From: Candidatus Nitrosopumilus sp.
GTDB taxonomy: Archaea > Thermoproteota > Nitrososphaeria > Nitrososphaerales > Nitrososphaeraceae
Reading direction: 5' to 3'
DNA: 45,583 nt
Assembly: GCA_013694585.1 (NCBI GenBank)
Contig: JACDCB010000076.1
Span: 1-45,583 of the forward strand
This document shows positions 1 to 8,167 of the stretch, one piece after another. Under the pieces are notes generated by a model that worked only from the letters and a program-made list of their open reading frames with translations, was not told the DNA's origin and ran no database searches. The translations under genes and the position numbers were made by a program. The stretch's first letter is position 1. The number at the start of each line of letters is the position of its first letter.

Positions 1-388
1 TATCTAACTCAGATTCAAATTTTTTGGATAATAATTTGTTTATTTTTTCATCTGTAAACCAAGAAAAAATTACGGTCGCTTCGGATAGAGAACAACTAGA
101 AACGTTTTCGTTTATGGCGTAAACATTCTTGATGATTTTAGTTTTCGATTTTACTTCATCAATAACAGTAGCGTTAATATCTATTCCCACAGCCTTCCTA
201 ATTTGGAATTCTTCTCTGGCAATCCGTAGAGTTGAAGGATTGTTACCAATTCCGAGATGATAAAATACATCGTCTTTATTTAAATTCGAAATGTAGAACA
301 TTTTCCTAATAAAATCATCAGGAAGAACAACGCTGTCCCCGGTTAATACAGCATTAGGCAGTGTTGAGATAAATTCACTAATTTTCAC
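1..388 (-). CDS. SAM-dependent methyltransferase-like protein (3' part outside window)
   Basis: This reading frame is not in the ORF track because it runs off the window edge. It opens with GTG at 388, and an in-frame TAA lies three codons upstream, so the N-terminus is fixed. The visible 129 residues include DVFYHLGIGNN, followed about 20 residues later by AVGIDIN. This resembles the SAM-binding motif I and the acidic end of strand 2 in class I methyltransferases, especially the archaeal protein-lysine methyltransferase/Dot1-like group, which usually has YDLGSGDG. Here the glycine loop is degenerate (LGIGNN), so SAM binding is uncertain. The substrate cannot be told. It is the last gene before the Rieske gene on the same strand. 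Confidence 0.55.
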   Translation of the reverse strand, partial: MKISEFISTLPNAVLTGDSVVLPDDFIRKMFYISNLNKDDVFYHLGIGNNPSTLRIAREEFQIRKAVGIDINATVIDEVKSKTKIIKNVYAINENVSSCSLSEATVIFSWFTDEKINKLLSKKFESELD

Positions 389-427
389 GTATACTTACCT
401 TGTTTTGTGACAGTCATCCTACTAGCA

Positions 428-736
428 TTATATTTCGACAAATACGTTATCACCCTCTATCACCACATTGTATGGCTGCTGGGTTTTTAGTTTTTGTGGA
501 AACCATATAAGATCACCTGTTTGAACATTCCATTTAGCACCATGCCATGGACACACAAGTTCATTACCTTCTAAAACCCCCTCGTGTAATTCAGCTCCTG
601 CGTGAGTGCATATATTATTAATTGCATAGTATTCACCTTCAACATTAGCTATTACGATTTCTTTACCACCGGCAGTAATATTCTTTAATTTACCTTCAGG
701 AATGTTTGCGGCCTTATCCACCAAAAACTTTGTCAT
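428..736 (-). CDS. Rieske-type [2Fe-2S] ferredoxin
   Basis: This is a 102-residue soluble protein with the two Rieske cluster motifs CTHAG (about residues 43-47) and CPWHG (about 62-66), which give the two Cys and two His ligands. There is no signal peptide or membrane anchor. It therefore fits a small cytosolic Rieske ferredoxin, such as an electron carrier for an oxygenase or the NirD/BphF-like class, rather than the bc1 complex subunit. The length is normal for stand-alone Rieske ferredoxins. The redox partner cannot be identified from its neighbours, which are argF upstream and a methyltransferase-like gene downstream on the same strand. Confidence 0.9.
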   Translation of the reverse strand: MTKFLVDKAANIPEGKLKNITAGGKEIVIANVEGEYYAINNICTHAGAELHEGVLEGNELVCPWHGAKWNVQTGDLIWFPQKLKTQQPYNVVIEGDNVFVEI

Positions 737-786
737 ATAATTATTTCAAAATTTAGAATATTTTAAAGTATTCGATGCTTTATTAT

Positions 787-1743
787 TCATGAATGGTTTT
801 TACTCTGTGCGGATGAATCTCCCAAGATTTTGATCAATAGGGCTTTTTGCACGTGTAAACGATTTTCGGCTTCGCTCCAAATGGCAGAGTGAGGGCCATC
901 AATTATCTGAGATGTAACCTCTTTCCCCCTCTTTGCCGGCAGACAGTGCATGAAGATGAAATCTTTTTTTGCATATTTGATCAAGTCATCATTAACTTGA
1001 TATTTAGGGAAAAATATCTTTTCTCGGCTGTCAAGTTCATTTTCTTTTCCGATTGAAATGTGAGTATCCGTTACTATTACATCGGCATCAACAACTGCTT
1101 CAGTAGGATCCGATGTTATCAATAAAGTCGATTCATTTTTTTTAGACGATGTTCTTGCTATATCTACCACCCAATCCATCGGCTCAAAACCTATAGGAGT
1201 GGAAACTCGAATATTCATTCCCAATTTTGAACATCCTAGGAGTAAATCATTACAAACATTATTGCCATCTCCAATAAACGCCAGATTGATCCCTTTTAAT
1301 TTTTTTTTATATTCGTGGATAGTGAGCAAGTCCGCCAGAATTTGACAGGGATGAAATAAATCTGACAAGCCATTTATTACTGGAATGGTAGAATATTCTG
1401 ATAATTTTTCAATATCTTTATGATCATAAACTCTAGCCATTATCATATCAACATACAATGAAATAGTCCTAGCTGTGTCTTCCACCGATTCACCACGAGA
1501 CAATTGTAAATCGCTAAAAGACAGATTTATAGCATGCCCACCTAATTGAAGCATTGCTGTCTCAAAACTTATCCTTGTTCTTGTTGAGGGCTTTTGAAAA
1601 ATCATTCCCAAGATTTTCCCATTTAGGTATTTTGAATTAGCACCTTCTGCTTTGAACTGGTTTTTCAAGGATGATGCGTGATCCAGTAGGGCTAAAATTT
1701 GATCAGACCTCAAATCTTGGAGACTTAAGATATCTTCTTTCAA
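787..1743 (-). CDS. argF: Ornithine carbamoyltransferase
   Basis: This enzyme transfers the carbamoyl group of carbamoyl phosphate to ornithine, giving citrulline for arginine synthesis in the cytoplasm. The 318-residue length is normal. The carbamoyl-phosphate loop STRTR is at residues 53-57, HPCQ near 131, and the ornithine-side motif HCLP near 265. HCLP rather than an aspartate-loop motif separates it from aspartate carbamoyltransferase. It lies 43 bp downstream of ftsY on the same strand, so co-transcription is possible. No other arginine gene is in the window. Confidence 0.95.
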   Translation of the reverse strand: MKEDILSLQDLRSDQILALLDHASSLKNQFKAEGANSKYLNGKILGMIFQKPSTRTRISFETAMLQLGGHAINLSFSDLQLSRGESVEDTARTISLYVDMIMARVYDHKDIEKLSEYSTIPVINGLSDLFHPCQILADLLTIHEYKKKLKGINLAFIGDGNNVCNDLLLGCSKLGMNIRVSTPIGFEPMDWVVDIARTSSKKNESTLLITSDPTEAVVDADVIVTDTHISIGKENELDSREKIFFPKYQVNDDLIKYAKKDFIFMHCLPAKRGKEVTSQIIDGPHSAIWSEAENRLHVQKALLIKILGDSSAQSKNHS

Positions 1744-1786
1744 TAATAGTTTTGAAAAAAATCTTTAATTTAATGCTTTCAAATAG

Positions 1787-3145
1787 CTATTTCTTTTTCT
1801 TAAACCATCCGAATCGGCTTTTTTTCTCACCTTGTTCCTTCTTTTCTTCTTCTACTTTTTCTTCTTCTTCTACTTTTTCTTTAGTATTGGAAATTTTTTC
1901 AATTCCGGTTGTTGAGTTTTCATTAGAGGATGATTCAGGTTGTTCAACAGGATTATTGAAAGAAGACGATGAATCTATTTTCAACTCATCATTCACCGAT
2001 TCTTTAGCAAGACCTGGTAACACTTCAGTGCTATTTTCGGTTAAAAGTACTTCGGAATCATGACCATCTTCCGAAACAAAATCCGGATCAAAAACTCTGC
2101 TCCTTTCTTCTAGAACATCATCCTGTAATGGATTAACCGTGTCTTTACCTACATTAGCATCTTCAATATCAGGGACAACGTAATTCTCTTGGGGCAATGA
2201 TGTCTGAGTACCCCGATGAGAATCAAGTAGAGACTCGTTATTGAAAATAGTTTCAACAAATCTTTCTCTGTTGAACTTGATCATATCGTCGTATCCTTGA
2301 CCAACACCGAGATAAATAATCGGTTTAGAGGTAATGTAAGATATGGATATTGCTGATCCGCCTTTTGCATCAGCATCAGTCTTTGTCAGGATTGCACCGT
2401 CAAATTCTGTATATGAAAAGAACTCTCTGGCTTGATTAATCGTATCATTACCTGATAAAGAATCACCAACGAATAGTTTAATATCAGGTTTGATCACCTT
2501 TACAATTTTTCCAATTTCATCCATCAGATTCTTAGCAGTTTGCATCCTGCCCGCAGTATCAATTAATACAACGTCAATGTAGTGTTTTCTCGCGTACTCT
2601 AGCGCATCCCTGGAAACAGCTGACGGGTCTGCACCATATCTTTGAGATATCACTTTTATAGATAGTTTTTCAGCGTGTGAAGAAATTTGCTCTATTGCTC
2701 CCGCTCTGTGAGTATCAGCGGCAGCAATCACTATTGAAAATCCAGATTTTTTTAGTAAATTAGCTACCTTGGCTACGGTGGTCGTCTTTCCGGTTCCATT
2801 TATTCCTAAAAATACAATTTTAAATGGTCCACCTTTGCTTTGCTTCTTTTTATTGATCGCAGAAATCAAATCAACTGATCCTGCCTTGGCTAGAATCTTT
2901 GAAAAATTATCTTTTAACGTAGATGCAATAATTTGTTCAGTAGATTCATTCTTTTGTAATTTCATACCCACTAAATTATCTTTTATTTGCTGGGATAAAT
3001 CATCTATAACTTCTTGAGATACGTCACTCTCCAAAAGGGCAACATTTAGATCAAAAAGACTTTCATCCAAATCTTTTTCAGACAGTTCCCTTTGACTAAT
3101 GCTTTTCGCAGCATTCGAGAATGCTCGCTTTAATTTATCAAACAT
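1787..3145 (-). CDS. ftsY: Signal recognition particle receptor FtsY with long C-terminal tail
   Basis: FtsY is the SRP-receptor GTPase that docks SRP-ribosome complexes at the membrane. The N domain covers about residues 1-100. The G domain has the P-loop GINGTGKTTT (114-123), DTHRAGA (144-150), DTAGR (196-200) and TKTDADAKGG (254-263). The NG core ends near residue 303. Beyond it is an extra tail of about 149 residues that is acidic and Ser/Glu/Asn-rich, then has EEE/KKE clusters, and ends SRFGWFKKKK. FtsY proteins usually carry such charged extensions at the N-terminus, so this placement is odd. The tail could bind membrane or ribosome, which is inference. The gene sits between prefoldin alpha (upstream) and argF (downstream), and the pairing with prefoldin is common in archaea. 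Confidence 0.95.
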   Translation of the reverse strand: MFDKLKRAFSNAAKSISQRELSEKDLDESLFDLNVALLESDVSQEVIDDLSQQIKDNLVGMKLQKNESTEQIIASTLKDNFSKILAKAGSVDLISAINKKKQSKGGPFKIVFLGINGTGKTTTVAKVANLLKKSGFSIVIAAADTHRAGAIEQISSHAEKLSIKVISQRYGADPSAVSRDALEYARKHYIDVVLIDTAGRMQTAKNLMDEIGKIVKVIKPDIKLFVGDSLSGNDTINQAREFFSYTEFDGAILTKTDADAKGGSAISISYITSKPIIYLGVGQGYDDMIKFNRERFVETIFNNESLLDSHRGTQTSLPQENYVVPDIEDANVGKDTVNPLQDDVLEERSRVFDPDFVSEDGHDSEVLLTENSTEVLPGLAKESVNDELKIDSSSSFNNPVEQPESSSNENSTTGIEKISNTKEKVEEEEKVEEEKKEQGEKKSRFGWFKKKK

Positions 3146-3201
3146 ATAGACATCGCAAGTATGTAATCTAAAACGTTATCTTTGATAGATTTTGTCAGCC
3201 T

Positions 3202-3636
3202 CTAATGTGAATGTGTTGATTCATCATGGCTCCGCATCTGTCCAACATAAGAATTTACAGTATTCTGTATTTCCATCATGCGATGCGAAATTTGTTGTTT
3301 TTGATTTGATAATTGCTTTGTCGCTAATTCAAATTCCTTTATGCGTTGTTCTATAAAATTGACAGCATCATCCTTCTTCTTTTCAACTACTACCCCAGCG
3401 CCGATGTTTACTAGAACTTTTTCAATTGGATAAATAACACTTTTTACATAAACACCTATTCCTAGAGGAACTAATGATAGTGTTTCGGATTCTGAGGACA
3501 AACCTCTTAACGCTTCAAAGGAGTTGTGAGACTCCTCATATAATCGATGTAATACTGACTCCTTTGCCACTATATCATTATAATAAGCTTCAAGTAATTT
3601 CGATTCCTGTACTAAATCATTTACAGTTTGTTCCAT
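3202..3636 (-). CDS. pfdA: Prefoldin alpha subunit
   Basis: This is a subunit of the hexameric archaeal prefoldin, which holds unfolded proteins for the thermosome. The 144-residue protein has an N-terminal coiled-coil helix, a central hairpin region (LVPLGIGVYVKS, typical of the alpha-subunit beta hairpins) and a C-terminal coiled coil ending in a His/Ser-rich tail. The ORF track starts at 3672. I prefer the ATG at 3636 because a good ribosome-binding sequence (AGAGGTG) lies just upstream and the family starts near this point. It is followed by ftsY after a 56-bp gap, a recurrent archaeal arrangement. Confidence 0.88.
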   Translation of the reverse strand: MEQTVNDLVQESKLLEAYYNDIVAKESVLHRLYEESHNSFEALRGLSSESETLSLVPLGIGVYVKSVIYPIEKVLVNIGAGVVVEKKKDDAVNFIEQRIKEFELATKQLSNQKQQISHRMMEIQNTVNSYVGQMRSHDESTHSH

Positions 3637-3785
3637 ATTAACACCTCTTCTATCACCGCCATCCATGGTCATAATATGTGGTTTTATATTTGACTTTATT
3701 ATAACTTTGGCTTTATTTAACTTAAGTCAAGTTTGAGCTCTTGGTTGATGATCATATTATATTGCTTCGGAATATAATTTGTTAA

Positions 3786-4052
3786 CACACTATAGATCAA
3801 GTTATTAGAAATAGAATTGAATCCGGTTTATCCAAAATTGAAATAAATTCCGTTGAAAATTCCATCTTTGTTTTTGTTTGGAGCAAATATCAACGATCTT
3901 TCGGTCCTTATTTGGTCATATTAGTTAACACGCTCACTTACTGGACACACTTTGCAGTAACTTATGATCAAACTCTGTTTCAACCAAAGATCCTGCACCT
4001 CATGATCAAGAATGAATTGGGTATTATGAAACAAATATTGAGGATATCTTGA
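3786..4052 (+). pseudogene. Possible gene fragment without a start codon
   Basis: The 510-bp gap between prefoldin alpha and GAPDH holds an 88-codon open frame that begins right after a TAA and has no ATG, GTG or TTG in its first part. It would read IRNRIESGLSKIEI, later SFGPYLVILVN and TYWTHFAVTYDQ. The composition is protein-like and aromatic-rich, and more regular than the other frames here. I do not recognise the family. It may be the remnant of a gene that has lost its 5' end. An open frame of this length can also occur by chance. Confidence 0.25.
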
Positions 4053-4185
4053 GATGTGCTATCCTTGGTTGGAAGATAAATGGATTGTATAAAGTGTAAG
4101 TAAATAATTGGAAGTGACATAAAAGCTAGGTTATGATCACGACCATTAAAAATATATTAAATATTGTGAAAGTTACAAACCAAGA

Positions 4186-5232
4186 GTGTATCAAGTTTTT
4201 ATTAATGGTTATGGCATAATTGGAAGCCGATTGGCAACTGCCCTAACAAAGGATAAATCTATTAACCTTATAGGTATAGCAAAATATTCTGTCGATGAAA
4301 AAACACAAGAAGCAATAAACAAAGGATACAAGGTTTTTGTTCCTCGCAAATTAATTAGGGAATTTAGAAACAAAAACTACGAAATTTCAGGCAGTATAGA
4401 GGATGCAATAAACCAATCCGATTTGGTTATCGATGCTTCGACAGAAGGAAACGGAATTAAAAATAAGAGAAAATATTATCAGCCTCTTAAGAAGAAGGCG
4501 ATTTTTCAAGGAGGTGAGGATAGGTATGGAAGAAATTCCGTCGCAGACATAATCCACAATTCAAGGGTAAATTATGATAAAACTTTAGAAAAAGATTCTG
4601 TAATCCAAGGTAGTTGTAATGTTACTGGAATGGGTAAAATAATTCAACCGTTGATTGAAAATTACGGCGAATCAATTAAAAGATTTGATGTAGTTTTAGT
4701 GAGGAGATGGGCGGATCTCGAAGATAAGAAAGAAGTAAGGGATTCGATAGAATGGGATAAAAATCCACATCATCAAGACGACTTGAAAGATTTCATACCC
4801 TCTGCCAATTTGTATATCGATGCCTTAAAGGTGCCATCAAGGATGATGCATCTTCATCAAATGACAATCAGGTTTGTTGGGAGACCACCATCTAAGGTTA
4901 ATATCTTAGATACATTCAAAAATGAATTTGGAGTTGCTATTTTGAACAATGCAAAGGGCACCGGAGATATAAGAAAGAAGGCTGTAGAACTTAGATTCGA
5001 TCATGGAGATACATCCATGGTTCACATTCATAGTGAGTTGTTAAAAATTCAGGAGGATACTTTGAAGATTTCATATTCAGATGATCAAACTGGAATGGTA
5101 ATACCGGAAAACTACATGTTAATACAATCGATGTTGTTAAAACGACCCCGACCAGAAGCATTAAAACAAACTGATAAAATATTCTGTATGAAAAAGAAAA
5201 AGAAATTATTGGAATCGGAATTTCAGAACTAG
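4186..5232 (+). CDS. gap: Glyceraldehyde-3-phosphate dehydrogenase, archaeal type II
   Basis: This enzyme interconverts glyceraldehyde 3-phosphate and 1,3-bisphosphoglycerate with NAD(P); in autotrophic thaumarchaea it is expected to run in the gluconeogenic direction. The 348 residues start at GTG 4186. The Rossmann motif INGYGIIGSR is at 7-16. The catalytic cysteine is in GSCNVTGMGK (Cys144), and RFVGRPPSKV is typical of the archaeal GAPDH group, which is distant from the bacterial enzyme. The C-terminus is slightly extended and basic (KKKKK). It is monocistronic, in the opposite direction to both neighbours. Confidence 0.94.
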   Translation: MYQVFINGYGIIGSRLATALTKDKSINLIGIAKYSVDEKTQEAINKGYKVFVPRKLIREFRNKNYEISGSIEDAINQSDLVIDASTEGNGIKNKRKYYQPLKKKAIFQGGEDRYGRNSVADIIHNSRVNYDKTLEKDSVIQGSCNVTGMGKIIQPLIENYGESIKRFDVVLVRRWADLEDKKEVRDSIEWDKNPHHQDDLKDFIPSANLYIDALKVPSRMMHLHQMTIRFVGRPPSKVNILDTFKNEFGVAILNNAKGTGDIRKKAVELRFDHGDTSMVHIHSELLKIQEDTLKISYSDDQTGMVIPENYMLIQSMLLKRPRPEALKQTDKIFCMKKKKKLLESEFQN

Positions 5233-5344
5233 ACCATAGGGAACCTAATTTGAATAGATAATATTAATCATAATACTAGTTCGGAAAAAGTCTTTCAAGA
5301 ATATAAAAATAGATAATAAAGTGGGTTTAGTCGCAGCGTCAGGT

Positions 5345-6862
5345 CTATTTTTTTATTCCAAATATTCTATCAAAATAATCAGACGATTCTGCTAGCGAGG
5401 GATCTGATACGGTGTCTTCCCCTTCTGGTATTTGTGCCAATTTTCTTGCCAATTTCTTCTTGTATTCAAGCTGCATCTGTCTAGCTATTTGAATACGTTG
5501 AGCTTGTGGCGACCCTGCACCATGCATGGATTCGGTCAAGTAGCCAACGGCATTTCTACCGAGGGTCATATTTTCTATTAGCCGAAGTATACGAACTCTG
5601 TCTTCTGTCGATACACCTTTTCGTCCTTTCAGGTATTTATCAAGCAATGGACCGGTAATAGGCCCTCTAAAGTCCTTTTCAGAGGGCATCGTGACCATAA
5701 GACCTCCAGCAATGTCTTGAGCTAGTCTGCCTATTTCGTACGGAAAGCGGGTAACATTGTGCTTACACACATTCGCAAGCATATCATCATTAATGAAATT
5801 TCCAGCCTGAGTCTTGTATGCTTGATGTGAAGAAGCTATACCAGCCGCAAAAATTGTTTCATTCAAATGAGTCATCTCAATTAATTTGTCTTTAATATGG
5901 GAAGCGTTTGAAACTCCATTATATTCGGCGATAGCTGCAGAAGCACCAATCAATACATCTCCCAATCCGGTTTTACAAACATAACTACGCCTATGATAGC
6001 ACGTAAATCTTTCAACCAACATTGAAGCGAACTCCACCTCGCCTTCCATAAAGATCAATTCATTTGGAATAAACACGTTATCAAATATTATTAGTGCCTC
6101 TTGTCCAGAAAACTGAGAATTGCCTGAATCCAAGTCCCCCTCTTCCATACTTCTGGTATCGCACGATTGTCTTCCATAGATATAGGTAATACCTTTTGCA
6201 TCTACCGGTATAGCACCAACAATTGCATAATCTTTGTCTTCAGGTCTCATACGCATGGTCGGCATCACGATTAACCAGTGTGAATTAATACAACCTGTCT
6301 GATGAGCTTTAGCTCCCTTGATATAAACACCCTTGTCGTCCTTTTTAACAACATGGACAAACATATCTGGATCTTCTTGTTGAGAAGGGGATAAACTCCG
6401 GTCCCCTTTTGCATCCGTCATTGTCCCTCCAATGACATGGTTTTCATATTGAATCATTTTGATAAATTCAACTAATCTTGGATGATATGGTGTTTGATAT
6501 TTTTTATCAATTTCATAGGTTGTAGAATACAATGAGTTTAAGGCATCCATTCCCACACAGCGTTGAAAACAAGTTCCAGTTTGTTGTCCGAGCTTTCTTT
6601 GCATACGGTTTTGGTTCACCAAGTCTTGAGAACTTTCTGCTATATGCAAGAATCTATTAACCTTTAATCCTGTCAATGAGGAAGTTGCAGAACCTATTTC
6701 TGGATCTTCTACTGCTATATCATATGTAGCAGCCACAGCATTAATAGATGGTCTAATCATAGGATGATCAACCGGTTCTTTAACCATCTCTCCAAAAAGA
6801 TAAACCTGTAAATTTCTATTTCTTAAGCTTTCGATGTACTCAGACCCATTTTTAATAGGCAT
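5345..6862 (-). CDS. 4-hydroxybutyryl-CoA dehydratase
   Basis: This FAD and [4Fe-4S] enzyme dehydrates 4-hydroxybutyryl-CoA to crotonyl-CoA. It is the diagnostic step of the 3-hydroxypropionate/4-hydroxybutyrate CO2 fixation cycle of Thaumarchaeota and some Crenarchaeota. The 505-residue protein belongs to the HpaB/4-hydroxyphenylacetate hydroxylase-like family. The likely cluster ligands are Cys98 and Cys102 (TGTCFQRCVG) with His290 and Cys296 (YHRRSYVCK), matching the positions known in the clostridial enzyme within one to three residues. The MTMP-like stretch IVMPTMRM and NVFIPNE fit the flavin-binding core. It is transcribed alone, divergent from the TrmB-like regulator gene. An AT-rich box about 24 bp before the ATG suggests a leaderless or short-leader mRNA. 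Confidence 0.96.
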   Translation of the reverse strand: MPIKNGSEYIESLRNRNLQVYLFGEMVKEPVDHPMIRPSINAVAATYDIAVEDPEIGSATSSLTGLKVNRFLHIAESSQDLVNQNRMQRKLGQQTGTCFQRCVGMDALNSLYSTTYEIDKKYQTPYHPRLVEFIKMIQYENHVIGGTMTDAKGDRSLSPSQQEDPDMFVHVVKKDDKGVYIKGAKAHQTGCINSHWLIVMPTMRMRPEDKDYAIVGAIPVDAKGITYIYGRQSCDTRSMEEGDLDSGNSQFSGQEALIIFDNVFIPNELIFMEGEVEFASMLVERFTCYHRRSYVCKTGLGDVLIGASAAIAEYNGVSNASHIKDKLIEMTHLNETIFAAGIASSHQAYKTQAGNFINDDMLANVCKHNVTRFPYEIGRLAQDIAGGLMVTMPSEKDFRGPITGPLLDKYLKGRKGVSTEDRVRILRLIENMTLGRNAVGYLTESMHGAGSPQAQRIQIARQMQLEYKKKLARKLAQIPEGEDTVSDPSLAESSDYFDRIFGIKK

Positions 6863-6892
6863 ATATTAAATACAACGAGATATTATTTGAAT

Positions 6893-6963
6893 ATTTGGAT
6901 ATTTGGATATAACCCCTAAGGGACATTTATAGCATTAATGGACCTAGGCATTAATGGACCTAG
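6893..6963. repeat. Two short tandem repeats in the 4HBD / TrmB-like intergenic region
   Basis: Two different tandem repeats lie side by side here. ATTTGGAT occurs twice at 6893-6908. The 16-bp unit GCATTAATGGACCTAG occurs twice perfectly at 6932-6963, and the start of a third copy (GCATAAATAG) follows. They sit between the divergent genes for 4-hydroxybutyryl-CoA dehydratase and a TrmB-like DNA-binding protein. They could be operator sites or a recent slippage duplication. Confidence 0.8.
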
Positions 6964-6994
6964 GCATAAATAGAGCTGCATCTAAGGACAACTT

Positions 6995-7005
6995 ATTTTT
7001 AATAT
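6995..7005 (+). promoter_or_regulatory. Likely TATA box of the TrmB-like gene
   Basis: The AT-rich element TTTTTAATATC is centred about 23 bp before the ATG at 7023, the spacing expected when an archaeal transcript starts at or next to the start codon. It supports the downstream ATG rather than the track start at 6954, which lies inside the 16-bp tandem repeat and upstream of this box. Confidence 0.4.
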
Positions 7006-7022
7006 CGACGAACAACATATTT

Positions 7023-7370
7023 ATGAATCAAGGAAACCAAATCAAGATTTTACTAATGGAACAACTCCAAATAAATGAGTTGGAGACCGATATTTTTTTG
7101 GCGTTGATGAAGTCAGAAAAAACAACGTCTCATGGATTCCAAGAAAACACAAACCTAGCAGCTGATCAGATTATCGAAATCTCCAAAAGCTTAGAAAGGA
7201 AAGGAATGGTTATCGAAATTAATAAAAACGAATTTCGAGCATTGCATCCAAGGTTTGCAATAGTAAACAGATATAGAAGAATTTGTCAAGCAAATAACAT
7301 ACTGTTCAAAAAGAACACAAAAATCGACAACCTTGGAATAATGCTAGAAAACTATCAAAATCAGGTATAA
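7023..7370 (+). CDS. TrmB-like winged-helix DNA-binding protein
   Basis: The pattern LQINELETDIFLALMKSE ... ISKSLERKGMVIEI ... FRALHPRFAIVNRYRR matches the start of TrmB-family regulators: an N-terminal winged helix that ends where TrmB proteins read 'kAvpP'. At 115 residues from ATG 7023 it contains only the DNA-binding part and lacks the sugar-binding domain of classical TrmB. Short forms like this are numerous in thaumarchaea. The start at 7023 is chosen because a TATA-like box lies 23 bp upstream. It is divergent from 4-hydroxybutyryl-CoA dehydratase, so that gene or the two downstream unknown genes may be targets. This is inference. Confidence 0.6.
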   Translation: MNQGNQIKILLMEQLQINELETDIFLALMKSEKTTSHGFQENTNLAADQIIEISKSLERKGMVIEINKNEFRALHPRFAIVNRYRRICQANNILFKKNTKIDNLGIMLENYQNQV

Positions 7371-7428
7371 AGAGATCAGTATTATGTAAGGCCTAAATAT
7401 GGGAAAACGATTAACTTAATAATTTAGA

Positions 7429-7848
7429 ATGCAATCTTCAACTTCTTCAAACAATAAGGACAAAATTGCTTATTTTGGTGTAATAAATATCAATGAAAAT
7501 GGTAGAAATATCGGAGCAGTAGATATCTGGAGAAGCTTAATTACAAAGAACCTATTTTGTGAAGAAAAAAGATTAGGAATTCTGGATATCACGGATAAGA
7601 TAGGCATGCCCGAAATTAAGGACGAAGAAATTTGGGCCGTGGCTATAAATAAATTTAGAAAGGGAAAAGATCGATGGAAATTGATAAGTATTGTTAAAGA
7701 TGGTAAAACAGAGTTTTTGGATACCGATGATGAAACCAAAATAATTGTAGATACGTCAAATTTCAAGATCATTGATAAAGAATGGTGGAGTTTTTTGGTA
7801 TCAGAAAATGTGAACAAGAGTATAGAAATCACTGAAGAATTGAAATAA
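7429..7848 (+). CDS. Unknown protein, first of a coupled pair
   Basis: This is a 139-residue soluble protein I do not recognise. It has alternating beta-type stretches (KIAYFGVININENG, KLISIVKDGKTEFL) and an acidic, charged composition, with no membrane segment and no metal motif. The TAA stop is one base before the ATG of the next gene, which points to coupled translation and a joint role. It follows the TrmB-like gene by 58 bp on the same strand. The start ATG at 7429 is the first possible one after the preceding gene. Confidence 0.65.
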   Translation: MQSSTSSNNKDKIAYFGVININENGRNIGAVDIWRSLITKNLFCEEKRLGILDITDKIGMPEIKDEEIWAVAINKFRKGKDRWKLISIVKDGKTEFLDTDDETKIIVDTSNFKIIDKEWWSFLVSENVNKSIEITEELK

Positions 7849-7849
7849 C

Positions 7850-8146
7850 ATGATAAATGAATTTCCAGAGGAATACAACAATCTAGACATCGACGTTAGC
7901 ATAAAGCATGTAGTAGAAGGGGCGTTGGCTAGCAAACTATCGGGCTTTTTTCTGATTTATAACAACAAGTTCAGTTTTAGTGCAGTAGCTTTTGGTCGTA
8001 TAGGTGGACACAATATAAACGTCAAGATTTCTAGAACCACTGTTGACAAAATTAGAAAATTAAATTTGGATCCCGAAATATTGATATTGATAGTTCAGAG
8101 GAAAATTATTGAGGGAGATATTACCATTCTGATGAAGAAACAGTAA
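7850..8146 (+). CDS. Unknown protein, second of a coupled pair
   Basis: This 98-residue protein starts one base after the stop of the preceding gene (TAACATG). The sequence looks like a small alpha/beta fold, with FFLIYNNKFSFSAVAFGRIGG followed by a helix and ILILIVQRKIIEGDITIL. There is no cysteine, signal peptide or membrane segment. I do not recognise a family. Its tight coupling to the upstream unknown gene suggests the two products form a complex (inference). Confidence 0.65.
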   Translation: MINEFPEEYNNLDIDVSIKHVVEGALASKLSGFFLIYNNKFSFSAVAFGRIGGHNINVKISRTTVDKIRKLNLDPEILILIVQRKIIEGDITILMKKQ

Positions 8147-8167
8147 TTTTTTCGAAATATTGAAATT

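Noticed and set aside
1671-2063. 130-residue plus-strand ORF rich in Ser and Phe
   Set aside because: It is the antisense shadow of the Glu/Lys-rich tail of FtsY.
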